A DNA stretch of 64,000 nt from Pontederia crassipes (lineage: Eukaryota; Streptophyta; Magnoliopsida; Commelinales; Pontederiaceae): contig CM060196.1 in NCBI GenBank assembly GCA_030549335.1, positions 12,849,501 to 12,913,500 on the forward strand, in the 5' to 3' direction. Both the position numbers and the translations under genes were made by a program. Positions 1-12,062 of this stretch are shown piece by piece (the stretch's first letter is position 1; every line of letters starts with the position of its first letter). The notes beneath the pieces are model-generated. The model did no database searches. It was not told where the DNA came from and saw only the letters and a list, made by a program, of their open reading frames with translations.

Positions 1-524
1 AAATAATTAGTTCTAATAATTAATAAATATTTTATTAATTAAACTATTTAATTATTTTTAGAAAAAATATGTTATATTTGGATCTTAAGATGTACGTAAA
101 TAATAATAATAATAATATTAATATTATTATTATTATTAAAAGTTTTAATCAAAATAATTAAAAAAATATTAATAATATAATGATTTACGTAAATTATAAT
201 ATTAATGACATATTCTTATTTACTATAATTTTATACCTCATAAAATAATAAATTATATTCTTAGTTCTTATTTTTTATCCAAACACCCACTAAAACTTAT
301 TTATCAAATCAATTTTTTAAATCATCATCGTTATATTTTTTCATCCAAACATCAACTCAAACTTTTTTATCAAATCGACTAGTTCTTGAGAACTAACTTT
401 CTCTCAAAATTCCCATACCAAACACAACCAAGAAAAAATTGAGCTGTCAATTCTCCCCACTTTCAACCAGACGACAAGAAAATAACAATCTGACCACTTT
501 AAAATAATCTTTAAAATGCACTTG
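1..524. other. AT-rich intergenic DNA
   Basis: No gene is visible. The stretch is very AT-rich and includes short TAA/TTA runs around 100-140 that can fold back on themselves. It ends at the left LTR of the copia element. Confidence 0.6.
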
Positions 525-888
525 TGTTAGAATTTCTGCACGAGAGAAATTATGCATCGTGAGAAAATTCAAAAAATTTAAGACGACGTAAAATTTTATT
601 AAATGGAAGAAATAAAAGAGGATTATAAGATCAAATTGTCTTTCTCTTTGGACCCTAAAGAGTTTATTTAGGTATTCCCTTTAACAGATGATAGGAATTA
701 CAGACCAACTAAGACTCTATATTAATCTCAAAAATAGGACACCTACCTTGTGATAAGAAAATAAAATAATTCTGTAACAAACTCATGATAAAAAAATATA
801 CAAAATATGTCAGACAAATTTCATTTTATTTCAGAGTTTGAGTCCAGATGGGTTTTTAGTTAGAGTAGGATTCAAGGTATTATTAACA
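525..888 (-). repeat. 3' LTR of the old copia element
   Basis: Starts TGTTAG and ends TTAACA on the + strand. It is a direct repeat of 4808-5166 with many substitutions. Confidence 0.85.
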
Positions 889-3800
889 ATCTTCACCTTG
901 AATTAAATCCTCCAATCAGATATCTGACACTCTATGTCGCCGCCAGTCCCAACTTGGGACTACTGCGTCTATCAATATTTAGCAAATTCAAACAATATTG
1001 AAACTTGTTAGTATGAATCGATTTGGTGAACATATCTGTTGAATTATCTTTTGTGCCGACCTTCTTCACCTTTATCCTCTTCTCAGTATGGATGAAATGA
1101 TATTTGACATCGATTTGTTTGGTTCTTTCATGATGCACTTGTTGTAGTCCAAGATCTCCGACAAGGCCTTTTAACCAAATGTCTTCCTTAATAACTTCTG
1201 TCAATGATATGTACTCTGTCTCTGTAGTAGACAATGTAACTGATGGATGGAGTGTGGCTTTCCAACTGATAACAAAATTATCAAGCGTGAAAAATAATCT
1301 GTCATTGATCTTCTTTCATCAAAACCTACAGCATAATCCCAATATGAATAACCTGCAACCAAACACTCTTTTCCACTTCTATAGATAAGACTAATGTCAG
1401 ACGTTCCTCTCAGATATGGAAACATATGCTTTTACTGTCTGCTAGTGCTCCTTCTCTTGATTGTTCATGAATCTGCTAACCATATTAACGGCATGCGCAA
1501 TATCAGGTCTTGTGCATACCATAGCATATATCAAATTTTCAACTGCACTGACATATGAAACTCAAGACATGTAATCATTTTCTTCATCAGACGTAAATTT
1601 AGTTGCAGAAAGGTGCACATTTGAAGCAAATGAAGTACTTAAGGCCTTCGCTGCAGGCATACCGAACCTAGATAAAATCTTCTGAATGTAAATTTTGTAA
1701 GACATAAAGACTTTACCCTTTACATGATCTTTGTAAATCTCTATCCCTAAAATCTTCTTTGCTGCACCAAGATCATTCATATCGAATTCTGCACTAAGAG
1801 CTTCTTCAAATTCTGAATGTCTTCCATGTTCCTAGCAGCAATCTAACATATCATCATGTACAAAAGCCTATAGATGGTGGAATCACCCTCCACCTTCTTG
1901 TGATAGACGCAACAATCATAAAAAACTCATGTTGAATCCCTTACTGATTATAAAACTATCGATTCTCTTGTACCACTGCCTTGGTGATTGCTTCATGCCA
2001 TATAAAGACTTCTTCAATCTGCAGACTTGATTTTCTTTATCTGGGATAAAGAAACCCTCTGGTTGACTCATGATAAAGTCTTCTTCAAGTTCCCCATGTA
2101 GAAAAACTATCTTCACGTCTAATTGCTCAAGCTCCAAATTTTAATGTGCTACAAAGGTAAGTAGCATCCGGATGGAAGTGTGCCTGACAACTGGAGAGAA
2201 GATCTCGTTATAGTCTACTCTCTTTTTTTGACTGTAGCCTTTAACATCTAGACGTGCTTTGAATTTGATGCCTTCAGCTTTTGGACTTCTAACCTTCTTC
2301 TTAAAAATCCACCTGCATCCAACGACATTTCTACCTTTTGGTAACTTGACTAACTCCCAAGTCTGATCCTTGTGAAGAGACTCCATCTCTTCACTTCATT
2401 GCCATAATCCATTGTTCTGATTCTGCACATGTGATAGCATCCTTATAACTCGATAGCTATGACGACTCCATCTCTTCAACTACTTGAAATGCATATATAA
2501 TCATGTCCTCAAAGCCATAATGCTTAAGAGGACATACTTGCCTGCGAGCACGTCTAGCAGTTAGACTTGTCGTTGCTTCTTCTGTTTGCTCCTCAGATTC
2601 AGCTTGTTCAACCTGATGAGATTTTTCTGCTTCATTCTGAATTTGAGTTATTCCAAACTCCACCTGTTTGATGACACCCTCTTCTACAGAGTCAACTATA
2701 TCTGATTTTTATTTGAGCATAGATATCTCATCAAAGGATATGTTTCTGTTGTGAATAACCTTGTGTTCTAAATGAGACCAAATTCTGAAGTCTTTTACAT
2801 CTACACCATATCCCACAAAGACTCCTTCTTTCCTTCGCTGGACAGCAAAGAATTTTCAAATTAGTATAATCAACAGGATTTTTTTACCATATCTCAATGG
2901 GAGTCTTCAAATCGATCGCGATTACAAAACTCCGATTGACAAGGTAGCATGTTGTACTAACAGCCTCAGCTCGGAATGATTTGTTCAGACCACAATTAGA
3001 GAGCATACACCGTGTCTTCTCTAGAAGAGTTCTGTTCATGCGTTCTGCTACACCATTCTGCTGCGGTGTATATCTGACGGTGCGATGTTTAGCAATGCAT
3101 TCATCCTTGCAATACTCATCAAATTCAAATAAATAAAATTCTAAGCCGTTATCGGTATGAAAGTATTTCACCTTTCTCGATGTCTAATTCTGCACAAGAA
3201 TCTTCCATTGTTTGAAAACTTCGAATGCCTCGCTCTTGTGCTTCATCATGAATACTCATGTGTAATCATCTATTATAGATAGGAAGTATCTAGAACCTCC
3301 TATAAATGGAACATGAGAGGGCCCTCAACAATCAGCGTTGATGTAATCGAGTGTTGCCTTCGTCTTGTGCACAACTTTGCTGAATTATTACCATTTATGC
3401 TTGCCGAGGATGCAATGCTTGCAGATTCTGATTTCAGATATCTTCTATCCATCCAGAAAATTGCGCTTGCTAAAGATGTCCATCCATTTTTGACTCATAT
3501 GTCCAAGTCACATATGCCACAACTTGAATGCTTCTAATCCTGATTTGGATGAACTACATATTGCAAACATGTCAGAAATTATTGTGCCTTATAGTATATA
3601 CAAGGACTTTTGCCTGAGTCCTTTCATGACTTCAGCATCACCCGTGATGATCATGAGAACACCTTCTGCAGCATTTATCCGACATCCTTTGGATCTAGAA
3701 CTCCTAATGATATCAGATTTTTCATCATTTGCGAAACAAGATGGACCTCTGTCAATGTCCTCACCCGATTATCATGAGTTCTTATTTGAATTGAGCCAAT

Positions 3801-4807
3801 TTTAATTATTTTATAAGCTGCATCATTGCCCATGATGACGTTGTCATCATTAACATTCTGATAAGTTGAGAATCACTCTTTGTGCAGAGTCATATGATAG
3901 GAACATCTTGAGTCCAGAACTCAACTCTCCTCCAAACATCTCTGATCAGACACCATGAGAGTCATATCGTCATTAGATTCGCTATTCTGATGTGCTATTG
4001 CAGCAACCGTGTCCTTTTTTTTTGGGCAATCCTTCTTTGAGTGATCCATTTTTTTGCAATAGTTGCATATGTTCTTTGGATTGACGTTCTTCTTCTTCGT
4101 CTTACTCTTTTTAGAGTTTGCTTTCTCCGTGGTTGTTACCAACTATGTGGCATGAGTCTCCAGACATCCTATGATGAAGTTCACAAGTATGTAGACTCGA
4201 TCTTACTTCTTCTAGAGTAATTATGTATCTTCCGATGATAACAGACTGAACGAAATTTTTGCATGACAGAAAATGAGACATCAATAGAAGTATGACATCA
4301 TCTTCATCATCAATCTTCACATCTATATTTCGTAATCCCATCAACAAAGTATTCATCTGATCAAGATGATCTTTTAGAAGGGTACCTTCTTGCACGTGGA
4401 GGGCCAACAAACTTTGCTTTAACAACAACTTATTGATTAGAGACTTGATCATGAAGAGACTCTCAAGTTTTGACCACAGACCAACTGTCGTTCTTTGATC
4501 GATGACTTCGATAATCATCTCGTCCGCCAAATACAACAGGGATCATAAAGTGCACCTTTTCCTCCTGCGTCATCAAATTTGCGAGGTCAGACTTTTTTCT
4601 TTGCCCTTCAAGTCTTTCTCTTTTGATTTGTTCTTCGATACGTTCGCGAGTGGCGCCCAAATTTCTTATTTTTCAGAAGTGCCCGCATATTGATCTGCCA
4701 GAGAATGAAACTGTTTCGCATTGTGAATTTCTCGATGTTAATATTGTGCGATGACATCTCTATGCCTGACGGAAGATCGACGATGAAGCCTCGTTCAGAT
4801 GATAGTT

Positions 4808-5166
4808 CGTTAGAATTTCTGCACGAGAGAAATTATGCACCGCGAGAAAATTCGAAAAATTTAAGGCGACGTAAAATTTTATTAGATGAAAGAAACAGAA
4901 GAAGATTATAAGACCAGATTATTCTTTTCTTTGAACTTCAGAGTTTATATAGACACTTTCTTTAACAAATTATAGGAATTACAGATGAATTGAGACTCTA
5001 TATTAATTTAAAAAATATGACATCTACCTTATGATAAGAAAATAAATTAATTTTCTAATAATCTCATGATAAGAAAATATACAAAATATGTTGGACAAAT
5101 TTTTTATTTTAAAATTTAAATTCATATTAGTTTCTAATTGGAATAGGATTGGAGATATTATTAACA
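4808..5166 (-). repeat. 5' LTR of the old copia element
   Basis: Direct repeat of 525-888. The outer end reads CGTTAG instead of TGTTAG; the inner end is TTAACA. No clear tRNA primer site was found beside it. Confidence 0.83.
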
Positions 5167-5374
5167 AGTTGTACGATACAGAAGTTCAAACCACAGAAAT
5201 GATTATTCCACGTTTCTCGGTCGGCAGTAAGACGTCACCAGGTTTTTTAGCCATGGATTTTTTTTTGTCATGGTCTAAACCTCATAGCTTTTATTATCTT
5301 GTTCGATAATCGAAAAAAAATGATGTATGTATATATATATATATTAGAAATTGTAAATGGTAATTGGTAAGGAC

Positions 5375-5381
5375 TATAAAA
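5375..5381 (+). promoter_or_regulatory. TATA box of P450 gene A
   Basis: TATAAAA in the context GGACTATAAAATC lies 58 bp before the ATG at 5433. Gene C has TATAAA at nearly the same distance from its start. The short spacing implies a 5' UTR of about 25-30 nt. The identification is by motif and position only. Confidence 0.55.
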
Positions 5382-5432
5382 TCAGGTGAAGAACGCCGCA
5401 AAGGTATTCAGAATCAGCAGACTACACAAAGG

Positions 5433-6377
5433 ATGATGAGCACTGTACTTCAACAACTGATGCAGCTGCTGCAGCGCCCTTGGTGGGCGCTTCACACCTT
5501 GTCCTTCGTTCTCCTCTTCTCAGTGGCCACTTGGTTCCTGATTCGGGAACCATCGTCCAGCAAACGTAGCCGCCGTTCGCTTGAAGCGTTCCCCTCCCCG
5601 CCAGGTCTCCCGCTCCTCGGCAACCTCCTCCAGCTCGGCGCCGGACACCGCTCGTTGCGTTCGCTCTCCGAGCGATACGGCCCCGTGATGCTCGTCCGCT
5701 TCGGCTCCGTCCCCACGGTCGTGGTCTCCTCCGCCGCAGCCGCCGAAGAAGTCCTGAAGACTCGTGACCCCTCCTTCGCAACCCGACCGGTAATGTCCAT
5801 TCCCTTGAGGATCTTATACGACGGCCGGGACATGGCCTTCATCAAGTACGGCGATTACTGGAGGGAGCTGAGGCGGGTCTGCACCCTGCACCTGCTCAGT
5901 AACAGGAGGGTGGAGTCATTCCGTCCCATCCGGGAGGAGGAGCTGGCTCTTATGCTCGGGAGGATCCGGCGAGCCACGGGTACCGTGAACCTTAGCGATT
6001 TGGTCGTCGCGCACATAAGCGACGCGATTTGCCGAGTGGCCTGTGGCAAGAAATATTCGTTGGAGGTTGGAGATGGCGGCGCGTGGTTCCGCCATGTGCT
6101 CGACGAGTTCATGGTCTTGATGGGGGAATTCCCCATGCGGGATTACATTCCATTGCTCGGTTGGGTCGACTGGCTGAGTGGGTTAGAGGGTAGGATCAAG
6201 AAGAAGTCCACTGAACTGGATGCTTTCATTGAGAAGGTCTTAGACGAGCATACTACCAAGAACAGCACCAACAAAACGAGTGCTGCTGATTTCATTGATA
6301 TCTTAGAGTCCTTCGAGAACGAGGATGCGGCTACTCGCGTGAAGCTCGACAGAAAAGGTGTGAAGGCCATTCTTCTC
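5433..6377 (+). CDS. Cytochrome P450 (CYP71 clan), gene A, exon 1
   Basis: N-terminal 315 codons of an ER-anchored haem monooxygenase. Start: ATG ATG at 5433/5436, matching the MMAS start of gene C; the second ATG is equally possible. Visible parts are a hydrophobic anchor at residues 21-37, a basic stretch (SSSKRSRRS), the proline-rich hinge PSPPGLPLLGN (54-64), and the C-helix W143xxxR147 that contacts a haem propionate. The exon ends in phase 0 at GCC ATT CTT CTC before GTAAGT (6378). That is the usual CYP71 intron position, before the Asp of the I-helix. Codons are GC-rich at third positions. The family typically oxidises terpenoids, phenolics, indoles or amino-acid derivatives; no substrate can be assigned. 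The frame is open throughout, so the gene may be functional if the large intron is spliced. Confidence 0.93.
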
Positions 6378-6440
6378 GTAAGTATCTCTAAGCATAAGTT
6401 ATTCATCGTGAGTGCATTGCAAATAGATTTTGCTTGGTTC

Positions 6441-6878
6441 TGATGGGAAAATTCGAGAACAAGGAGAGAAGATCGCAGAGAGATTGCAGAAAAATAGAGG
6501 AGACACACGAAATTTACCCAGGTTCACTCTTGAGATGAGGGCTACGTCCTGCAAAGAGGTTCCACTATATCGTTTAGGTTTACAGCCGCCACCCAAATTA
6601 CATCAGAAATTAGGCTATTAATAGCCTCTTCAAACCGGGTTTAAAACCCAAACAAACAGAGAAAAAACCTAATCCGAACCACACGGGTCGGCTAAACAAA
6701 AGCCCAAAACCCGTCTAGGTTTCGGGACCGCCGTCGGGGGGCGGGGCCCCCCGAACCCCCCCTTTCATTCGTACGCCAGCAATACTGTTAATTGGGTAAT
6801 ACTCAGATTCCCCTAAGCTCACGTGGGCGAACCCGGTGTGAGAAACAAGGGGCCCTGAAGTATTCACCAACTCTAACA
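6441..6878 (-). repeat. 3' LTR of the intronic copia
   Basis: 438 bp, TGATGGG to TCTAACA on the + strand; 4 differences from 10983-11420. The RNase H reading frame runs on into this LTR. Confidence 0.95.
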
Positions 6879-9800
6879 TTCTCCCACTTGGTGGATACTT
6901 CACACCAATGAGAGCCTTGCCAGCAACATTCTTCTTCAATCCGATAGCAGTAGAGCACCACTCAAACTTTACACCTGTAACTGCTTTAGTCAGAAAATCA
7001 GAACTATTCTCTGTTGTATCAACCTTTTCAAGCTGAACCTCTTTCTTTTCCACCTTTTCCCAAATAAAGTGGTATTGGATGTCAATATGCTTTGTGCGTG
7101 AGTGAAATGCGGGATTCTTAGCTAACTGAATAGCACCTTGATTATCACATCTCACCTCTATAGCACCTTGCTCAAATCCGAGCTCCAAGCACAATCGCCG
7201 TAGCCATATGGCCTCTTTTGCAGCATGAGTAAGAGCCATATATTCTGCTTCTGTAGAAGAAAGTGCTACCACGCTTTGTCTCTTGCTCATCCAACTTAGT
7301 GCAGCCCCAAATAATGTAAAAACATATCCGCTAGTGGACCGTCTACTATCAATGTCTCCACCCCAATCAGCATCTACATGGCCCACAATATCAAGCATCT
7401 TTCCTTTCCTTGTACCTTCAAAACACAACGAAAAATCTGAAGTTCCACGAAGGTACCTGAAAACTCTCTTAATAGCATTCCAATGTTCCTTGCCTGGGTT
7501 AGACATATACCGACTCAAGACTCCCACTGCTTGGGCTATATCTGGACGCGTGCAAACCATGGCGTACATCAAGCTGCCCACTGCACTTGCATATGGCACA
7601 CGGTCCATCTCTTCGGCTTCTTCATCCGTCTTCGGGCATTGCTCTGCAGAAAGTTTAGTTCCTAGAGACATAGGAGTACCCACTGGCTTACAGTCCGACA
7701 TGTTAAATTTCTTCAACACTTCTTTTATGTACTTCTCCTGTCTTAGCCACAACTTTCTCTTCTGACGATCCCTTCTAATCTGCATACCCAAAATAAAATT
7801 CGCTGGCCCTAAGTCTTTCATCTCAAACTTCTTGGCCAACAAACCCTTCACTGAATTCACCATCTTCATACTGTTTCCAATCAGCAACATGTCATCCACA
7901 TACAATGTAAGAATGACAAACTGATCTCCAACTCTCTTCACATAAACACAATGATCTGAATCTGAACGTACAAACTTGAGTTCGAGCATGTACGTATCAA
8001 ACTTCTGGTACCACATCCTTGGCGACTGCTTCAATCCATACAAAGACTTCTTCAATTTGCACACCAGCTTTTCTTTACCTTGAACTTCAAAGCCTTCTGG
8101 TTGCCTCATATATATCTCTTCCTCCAAGTCCCCATGAAGGAATGCCGTCTTCACATCCATCTGCTCTACCTCAAGATTATATGCTGCTGCCAGAGATAGA
8201 ACAAATCTGATTGAAGTCATTTTCGCCACGGGAGAAAAAATCTCATCATAGTCGACTCCCTCAACCTGAGAGTACCCTTTAGCTACCAGCCTCGCCTTGT
8301 ACTTCTCTACAGACCCATCCGGTTTCAGCTTTCGCTTGAACACCCATTTGCAACCAATTGCCTTTCTATCCTTAGGCAATTTACACAAACTCCATGTTTC
8401 ATTCTTATCCAGTGACTGCATCTCATCTGCCATAGCAAGCTCTCACTGATTTGCATCATCCATAGACCTTGCATCTTTTACAGAACTAGGTTCTTCTCCG
8501 ATGATGCTCAAAGCATGAAACGAACTCAGAGCACTAAGAGAGTATCTCAAAGGTGCTCTTCTTTCTCGTGTCGATCTCCTAAGAACTGGTATGGTAGTAC
8601 CAATATCTGGGTCTTCATCTGAATCTGCATCTTCAACTTCATTAACCGAGTCCTCTTGATCCGGTTCTATAACAGACTCAACTGAAGTATCTTGTGCATC
8701 CACCTCTGAAGTTTCAGAATCAGAATCTTCTTCAAGCACTACCACTTTCTTAGGTTCATCACCTTTTTGAACTTCAACTTGGGAACGTGATTCACGAAAA
8801 ACAACATCCCTGCTGTAAACAATAGTCCTTGACTTTGGATTCCACAGTTTGTAGCCCTTGATCCCTTCCTTGTATCCGACAAATATGTTCTTTTCAGATT
8901 TACTATCAAGCTTACCCCGCTTTTCCTTGGGTATATGAACATATGCGTCACATCCGAACACCCGAACATGAGACAAATTTGGCTTCTTCCCAAACATTGC
9001 CTCATAAGGTGTCTGATCCTTCACTGATGAGGTCGGTGAGCGGTTCTTCAGGTAGTTTGCTGTGGCTACAGCTTCTGCCCAGAATTCTTGCCCCAATTCA
9101 GCCCAACTCAGCATACATCTGGCCTTCTCTATGAGTGACCGATTTAACCTTTCAGCTACTCCATTCTGCTCAGGTGTATATGGAGTTGTCTTCTGCCTGG
9201 CAATACCATTGTCCACGCAGAAATGCTCAAACTTATCTGAACAAAATTCGCCTCCATTATCTGTACGAAGGACCTTGATCTTGCAGCTCAATTGATTTTC
9301 CACCAAAACTTTAAATTCTCGAAACTTATCGAATACATCTGATTTATTCTTGATAAAATAAATCCAACTGTATCTCAAAAAATCATCTATAAAAGAAACA
9401 TAGTACCTGGACCCTCCAATAGATGGAGTCGGAGTTGGTCCAAAGACATCACTATGAATCAGTTCGAGAATCTTCGTTGCTCTTGAACCTGTGTGTTGAA
9501 AACTGACTCGGTTCTGTTTTCCATGGAGGCAATGTTCACAGAACCCGAAGCCCACAGAACAATCCGGAACTCCTTCTACCATCTGACTTGATGCTATAGT
9601 GGAGAGTCCTTTTTCACTGATATGGCCTAATCTCCGATGCCACAACATAGATTTGCTGTCTTCATCTTCTTTGGCCTCTTCAGAAATAAATCCGCAGCCC
9701 ACAGATATTGTCTCTCCGAGCAACTTGTACAACGTGCCATAGCGAACCCCTCGTGCAATTACAATCGACCCTCTGATCATCTTGCATGAATCCTTATCGC

Positions 9801-10982
9801 AACTGAATATAACACCCGAGTCAGCCATTATACCAACAGATAATAAACTCCTGCTCATAAGTGGTATATGCATCACATCTGGTAGAGTCTTCACCGTGCC
9901 ATCATTCATCCTCAACTTCACCCTGCCACGTCCAACAATCTGAACCGCAGTGTCATCTCCGAGCATGACATCTCCACCATTATACTCCTCATATTCACAG
10001 AACCAGTGTTTATGAGGCGTCATGTGATACGAAGCACCAGTGTCGATAAGCCAGACATCTTTATCTGACTGTGCCGTACATGCAGAAGCCACATACATAT
10101 CTCCTGCCTCAGCCTCTTTTTTGTCCGAGGTTGACTCAGCTTCTTTCTTATGAACCGGCTTGTTTTTGCAATCTCGCTTCAGATGGCCCCACTCTTGACA
10201 TCTCCAGCATTGCACCTTCTTATCCTTACTCTTCGAACGCCCACGAGATTTGGATCTCCCTCTCTGATTTTGATTCCTTTCTGGTTGCCTTCCTCTGGCC
10301 GCCAGCGCCTCTTTACCAGAACTTGCTGATCCCTTTCTCCGTATTTCCTCTGATAACAAGGCAGCACATACACTTTCATACGAAAGTTCTTTATCCCCGC
10401 CACCAATCACAACAATTAGATTGTCCCATGAATCCGGCAGCGAACAGAGCAATGTTATTGCCTTATCATCATCTTGAAACTTAACACCGATTGATACAAA
10501 TTGACTGATCACCGTGTTAAAGTTATAAAGATGAGTAGAAAATGAATCACCCTCCTGCATCCGAAGATTGTACAATTTCTTCCTCAGAAATAACTTGTTA
10601 ACCAACGACTTACTTTGATATAGGGATTCCAACTTCCTCCACAGATCTCTGGCAGTAGGTTCGCCCATCACATTCGTAAGAATTGAATCCGCGAGACACA
10701 GCCGAATCAAACCCTTCGCCTTTCTATCAATCCGATCCCACTCTTCGATCGCCTTTGGATCTGCCTGACTGGAGGAGGCCTCGTCCGTGACCTTCGCCGC
10801 CTCCATGCCTGGTCTCTCCTTCTCGATTGCCGTCCAAAGATCTCGATCACAAAGGAGATCCTCCATCTTCATCTTCTAGAGATCAAACCGTGTTCCATCA
10901 AATTTTTCTATCTCGATTCGCGATCCTCCTGACATCTCGAATAAACCCTAATTCCTCGAACAACCTGTGCTCTGATACCAAT

Positions 10983-11420
10983 TGATGGGAAAATTCGAGA
11001 ACAAGGAGAGAAGATCGCAGAGAGATTGCAGAAAAATAGAGGAGACACACGAAATTTACCCAGGTTCATCCTTGAGATGAGGGCTACGTCCTGCAAAGAG
11101 GTTCCACTATATCGTTTAGGTTTACAGCCGCCACCCAAATTACATCAGAAATTAGGCTATTAATAGCCTCTTCAAACCGGGTTTAAAACCCAAACAAACA
11201 GAGAAAAAACCTAATCCGAACCACACGGGTCGGCTAAACAAAAGCCCAAAACCCGTCTAGGTTTCGGGACCGCCGTCGGGGGGCGGGGCCCCCCGAACCC
11301 CCCCTTTCGTTCGTACGCCAGCAATACTGTTAATTGGGTAATACTCAGATTCCCCTAAGCTCACGTGGGCGAACCCGGTGTGAGAAACAAGGGACCCTGA
11401 AGTATTCACCAACTCTAACA
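10983..11420 (-). repeat. 5' LTR of the intronic copia
   Basis: 438 bp direct repeat of 6441-6878, followed by target duplication GGTTC. The tRNA-Met primer site lies immediately to its left. Confidence 0.95.
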
Positions 11421-11450
11421 GGTTCATGCATCATGTATGCACGGTTGCAG

Positions 11451-12062
11451 GATATGTTCGTAGGGGGTACTGATACAACGTCCAGTCTGATAGTGTGGGC
11501 GATGGCCGAGATCATTAAGCATCCGAGAGAGATGAAGAGACTGCAAGAGGAGGTGCGCCGAGTCGTAGGACCGAAGGCGGAGGTGCGCCAGGAGATGACA
11601 AAAAGAATGGAGTACCTACAGGTCGCCATCAAGGAGACGATGAGGCTGCACCCTCCCGCTCCGTTGCTGATTCCGAGGGAGGCCATGGAGAGCGCAAAGG
11701 TCCAAGGCTACGAGGTCCCAGCTGGCACGAGGGTGATCGTTAACGCCTGGGCGATCGGGAGGGACCCCAAGTCGTGGCCGGAGGAGCCCGAGGAGTGGAG
11801 GCCTGAGAGGTTTCTGGGCTGTAGCATCGACTCCAAGGGGCAGCACTTCCAGTTGATACCGTTCGGAGCGGGACGCAGAGGGTGTCCCGCGATCACTTTC
11901 GCGCTCGCCAGCGTCGACGTCCTGCTGGCGAGTCTGCTGTACCATTTCGACTGGGAGCTTCCCGACGGGAAGAATGGGGAGACACTGGACATGGAGGAAG
12001 TATTTGGAATTGTTGTGCATAAGAAGTCGATTCTTGTTCTTGTGGCCAAACCTGTAAACTGA
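11451..12062 (+). CDS. Cytochrome P450 (CYP71 clan), gene A, exon 2
   Basis: C-terminal 203 codons plus stop (residues 316-518), starting after the acceptor TTGCAG at 11445-11450. Motifs in order: I-helix oxygen-activation site VGGTDTT (319-325), K-helix E377TMR380, PERF motif (around 433-436), and the haem-thiolate loop PFGAGRRGCPA with Cys460 as the predicted iron ligand. The last position of the usual FxxGxRxCxG signature is Ala462 rather than Gly, as in gene C but not gene B. The 518-residue total is normal for the family. Without the copia and one copy of its target duplication, the intron would be about 88 nt, close to the 96 nt of gene C. No canonical AATAAA was seen just after the stop. 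Likely functional if the 5-kb intron is removed cleanly. Confidence 0.93.
   Translation, partial: DMFVGGTDTTSSLIVWAMAEIIKHPREMKRLQEEVRRVVGPKAEVRQEMTKRMEYLQVAIKETMRLHPPAPLLIPREAMESAKVQGYEVPAGTRVIVNAWAIGRDPKSWPEEPEEWRPERFLGCSIDSKGQHFQLIPFGAGRRGCPAITFALASVDVLLASLLYHFDWELPDGKNGETLDMEEVFGIVVHKKSILVLVAKPVN

Larger units (their letters stand above)
525..5166 (-). mobile_element. Old, broken Ty1-copia retrotransposon (Tork/Tnt1-like)
   Basis: A full-length but decayed Ty1-copia fossil read on the minus strand. Two LTRs of about 360 bp bound it. From right to left, recognisable parts are a gag with a CCHC knuckle (about 4.66-3.9 kb), integrase core (about 3.2-2.9 kb), reverse transcriptase (about 2.4-1.6 kb) and RNase H (about 1.4-0.93 kb). 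The flanks ACTTG (520-524) and AGTTG (5167-5171) look like a 5-bp target duplication with one mismatch. A purine tract (AAGGTGAAGATT on the minus strand) lies beside the left LTR. The coding region is broken in roughly a dozen or more places. The LTRs differ at roughly 15 percent of positions by eye, so this is probably the oldest copia insertion here. Its 5' LTR ends only 266 bp before the start codon of P450 gene A. Confidence 0.88.
6441..11420 (-). mobile_element. Young, nearly whole Ty1-copia element in intron 1 of P450 gene A
   Basis: A 4,980-bp Tork/Tnt1-like copia fossil lies in the intron, antisense to the P450. Both LTRs are 438 bp and differ at only 4 positions by eye, so the insertion is recent; at the commonly used plant rate of 1.3e-8 per site per year this suggests a few hundred thousand years. 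Perfect 5-bp target duplications GGTTC flank it (6436-6440 and 11421-11425). On the minus strand, a primer site TGGTATCAGAGC complementary to initiator tRNA-Met follows the right-hand LTR (within 10964-10980), and a purine tract CCAAGTGGGAGA precedes the left-hand LTR. Parts in order are gag with CCHC knuckle (about 10.9-10.1 kb), protease and integrase (about 10.1-8.7 kb), reverse transcriptase (about 8.45-7.5 kb) and RNase H (about 7.4-6.9 kb). It looks nearly whole, with about one break in the coding region. Confidence 0.96.

Noticed and set aside
3313-3805. Plus-strand open frames over the old copia
   Set aside because: They are antisense to the integrase/gag region and show no domain of their own.
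5364-5432. Upstream extension of the gene A reading frame before the ATG
   Set aside because: The open frame extends to a TTG, but a TATA box overlaps it and paralogue C starts at the equivalent ATG; the extension is treated as untranslated.
5422-5845. Open frames of about 117-119 codons antisense to P450 exon 1
   Set aside because: By-products of GC-rich P450 codons; arginine-rich composition and no known domain. Similar antisense frames in gene B and C exons behave alike.
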